DNA of 64,000 nt from Fuerstiella marisgermanici (GTDB lineage Bacteria; Planctomycetota; Planctomycetia; Planctomycetales; Planctomycetaceae), in contig NZ_CP017641.1 in assembly GCF_001983935.1 (NCBI RefSeq), positions 3,286,001 to 3,350,000 of the forward strand. The letters are read 5' to 3'. Positions 62,833 to 64,000 of the stretch are shown one piece after another. Numbering within the stretch: the stretch's first letter is position 1; each line of letters begins with the position of its first letter. The notes under the pieces are model-generated. The model did no database searches and had not been told where the DNA came from. It worked only from the letters and a program-made list of their open reading frames with translations. Both the position numbers and the translations under genes were made by a program.

Positions 62833-64000
62833 GCTGGCGCGACAAGTGAGTATTGGTTAGTCTTTTCGTGTCGTAACATCGGACTTCACGAGGAGAGGAC
62901 AAGAGATGTCGACAGTTGAACTGGCGGTCACCCAGGAGCTGACAGGAAACATTGTTCATTACTTTGATCAATTGAAAGACCCGCGTTCCAACATCAATCG
63001 TCTGCATCTGCTTGGTGATGTGATTGTGATCGCCATTTGCGGAGTGCTGGCCAACGCCGACGGCCCCAGTGCGATTGCGGAATGGGCGCGACTGAATGCC
63101 GATGGCCTGCAGAAACACCTGGCACTTCCGCATGGCATTCCGAAAAAAGATACGTACCGGCGCGTCCTTTCTCTCCTGAAGCCGAACGACTTTCAAGCGT
63201 GCTTCGTGCAATGGATTGAATCGCTGGAAGGACTTTCCGACGAACAGAAAGAAGGCTACAGAAAACAGATTGCGATTGATGGCAAAGCACTCCGTCGATC
63301 ACATGACAAAAAGAATGGGCTGGGTGCGTTGTTCATCGTGAGTGCGTGGGCTTCTGATCAGGGGATTTCTCTGGGACAGGTGGCGACGGAAGAGAAGTCG
63401 AACGAGATCACCGCGATCCCGAAATTACTGAACGAAATCAATATCGATGAGGCGATCATTACGATTGACGCAGCGGGTTGTCAAAAAAACATTGCGCAGC
63501 AGATCGTGTCTGGCAATGCAGACTATGTGTTAGCCCTGAAAGGCAACCAACCGAAACTCTATGAGGTCGTGCAGAAGTTTTTTCTCGATCACCTGGAGGA
63601 TGACTTCGCTCGCTGTCCCGTCAGTCGCTATGAAGAAACAGAGAAGGGACACGGTCGGCAGGAACAGAGAATCTACTATCAGGCGACCGTGCCTGTCGAT
63701 TTTGACGTGGGCCACAAATGGGCCGGACTCAAGACCATCGGAACGGCGATCCGAATGTACGAGCAGGACGGCATTCATCATTCTGACGTTCGCTACTACA
63801 TCAGCAGTCTGCGTCGCAAAGGCGAGCTGTTCGCAACAACGGTTCGTGGTCACTGGGCCATAGAAAACACGCTGCACTGGAGTCTCGACATGACCTACCG
63901 CGAGGATGAGAGTCGAGTCCGAAACCGAATCTTCGCGAACAATTTGTCATGGCTCAGACGACTCACACTCAGCCTCATCAAGAAACATCCTGGCAAACAA
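62803..64000 (+). mobile_element. ISAs1-family insertion sequence (type B), copy 2 (right end outside window)
   Basis: Starts with CAGGGCCAGCGCGCACT. As far as the window extends, the 1,198 bases look the same as 3912-5109, so it is a recent copy in the same orientation. The left flank (GAAAACCTCACCGG) differs from copy 1, showing an independent insertion. Confidence 0.92.
62906..64000 (+). CDS. ISAs1-family DDE transposase (type B), copy 2, 3' end outside window
   Basis: Frame opens at ATG 62906 with the same GAGGAGAGGAC leader as copy 1 and continues without a stop to the window edge (365 of an expected 390 residues). The same catalytic segments are present (IAIDGKALRRSHD, ITIDAAGCQ, HWAIENTLHWSLDM). 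Confidence 0.93.
   Translation, partial: MSTVELAVTQELTGNIVHYFDQLKDPRSNINRLHLLGDVIVIAICGVLANADGPSAIAEWARLNADGLQKHLALPHGIPKKDTYRRVLSLLKPNDFQACFVQWIESLEGLSDEQKEGYRKQIAIDGKALRRSHDKKNGLGALFIVSAWASDQGISLGQVATEEKSNEITAIPKLLNEINIDEAIITIDAAGCQKNIAQQIVSGNADYVLALKGNQPKLYEVVQKFFLDHLEDDFARCPVSRYEETEKGHGRQEQRIYYQATVPVDFDVGHKWAGLKTIGTAIRMYEQDGIHHSDVRYYISSLRRKGELFATTVRGHWAIENTLHWSLDMTYREDESRVRNRIFANNLSWLRRLTLSLIKKHPGKQ

Noticed and set aside
3912-64000. The two identical ISAs1 copies forming a 60-kb composite transposon
   Set aside because: Copy 1 has its own target duplication immediately on both sides, and the left flank of copy 2 differs, so each inserted independently.

Overview
The window looks like chromosomal DNA of a heterotrophic planctomycete. 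The evidence is a DUF1501 protein paired with a BIG2/DUF1549/DUF1553 cytochrome-like protein, a secreted sulfatase, DUF6807 (PmoA-like), Gfo/Idh and GH genes, many Tat signals, HTTM proteins, and short dispersed palindromic repeats. I cannot fix the genus from sequence alone. No rRNA, tRNA, CRISPR array or phage was seen.

Layout. 1-8.2 kb: two tandem HTTM (vitamin-K carboxylase-like) genes read leftward, and a divergent SDR / small protein / GMC oxidoreductase operon. The first gene on each side of the divergent promoter is broken by a different ISAs1-family element with clean target duplications. 8.6-12.7 kb: DUF1501 and DUF1553 pair. 13.2-18.6 kb: AraC regulator with a DUF417 (RclC/YkgB-like) membrane protein, a Crp/Fnr regulator, and a divergent bufferin-type RiPP operon (Cys-rich precursor, MNIO/DUF692 enzyme, DUF2063 partner). 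A perfect TGTGA-N6-TCACA box lies between the regulator and the operon. 19-24.2 kb: DUF547 protein, sulfatase, ACT-malic enzyme, PhnA-like protein. 24.6-33.5 kb: an inorganic-carbon uptake operon with DabA, two different proton-antiporter-type subunits and a SulP transporter whose C-terminus looks like a fused PII-type domain. All four genes overlap by 1-4 nt.

33.5-50.6 kb: carbohydrate/uronate catabolism. It holds an SSS transporter/DJ-1/TIM-barrel isomerase/jelly-roll operon, an RraA-like gene, Gfo/Idh plus DUF6807, MFS plus 3-hydroxyisobutyrate-dehydrogenase-like, a sialidase-NodB fusion, a large clan-A glycoside hydrolase and a Tat-exported intradiol dioxygenase. 51.2-58.6 kb: metal resistance, with a Cys/His-rich exported protein, a His-rich CusB-type adaptor, a four-helix-bundle gene lying between inverted repeats, a CusA-type RND pump, and a decayed His-rich gene. 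59-64 kb: a small hypothetical gene, a XylR-like regulator, a divergent DUF1611 gene and a serine hydrolase truncated by a second, apparently identical copy of the ISAs1 element seen at 3.9 kb.

The most interesting parts are the bufferin operon with its linked Crp regulator and box, the DAB-SulP-PII carbon-uptake operon, the inverted-repeat-bounded four-helix-bundle cassette inside the cus operon, and the fresh ISAs1 insertions that have disabled three genes.
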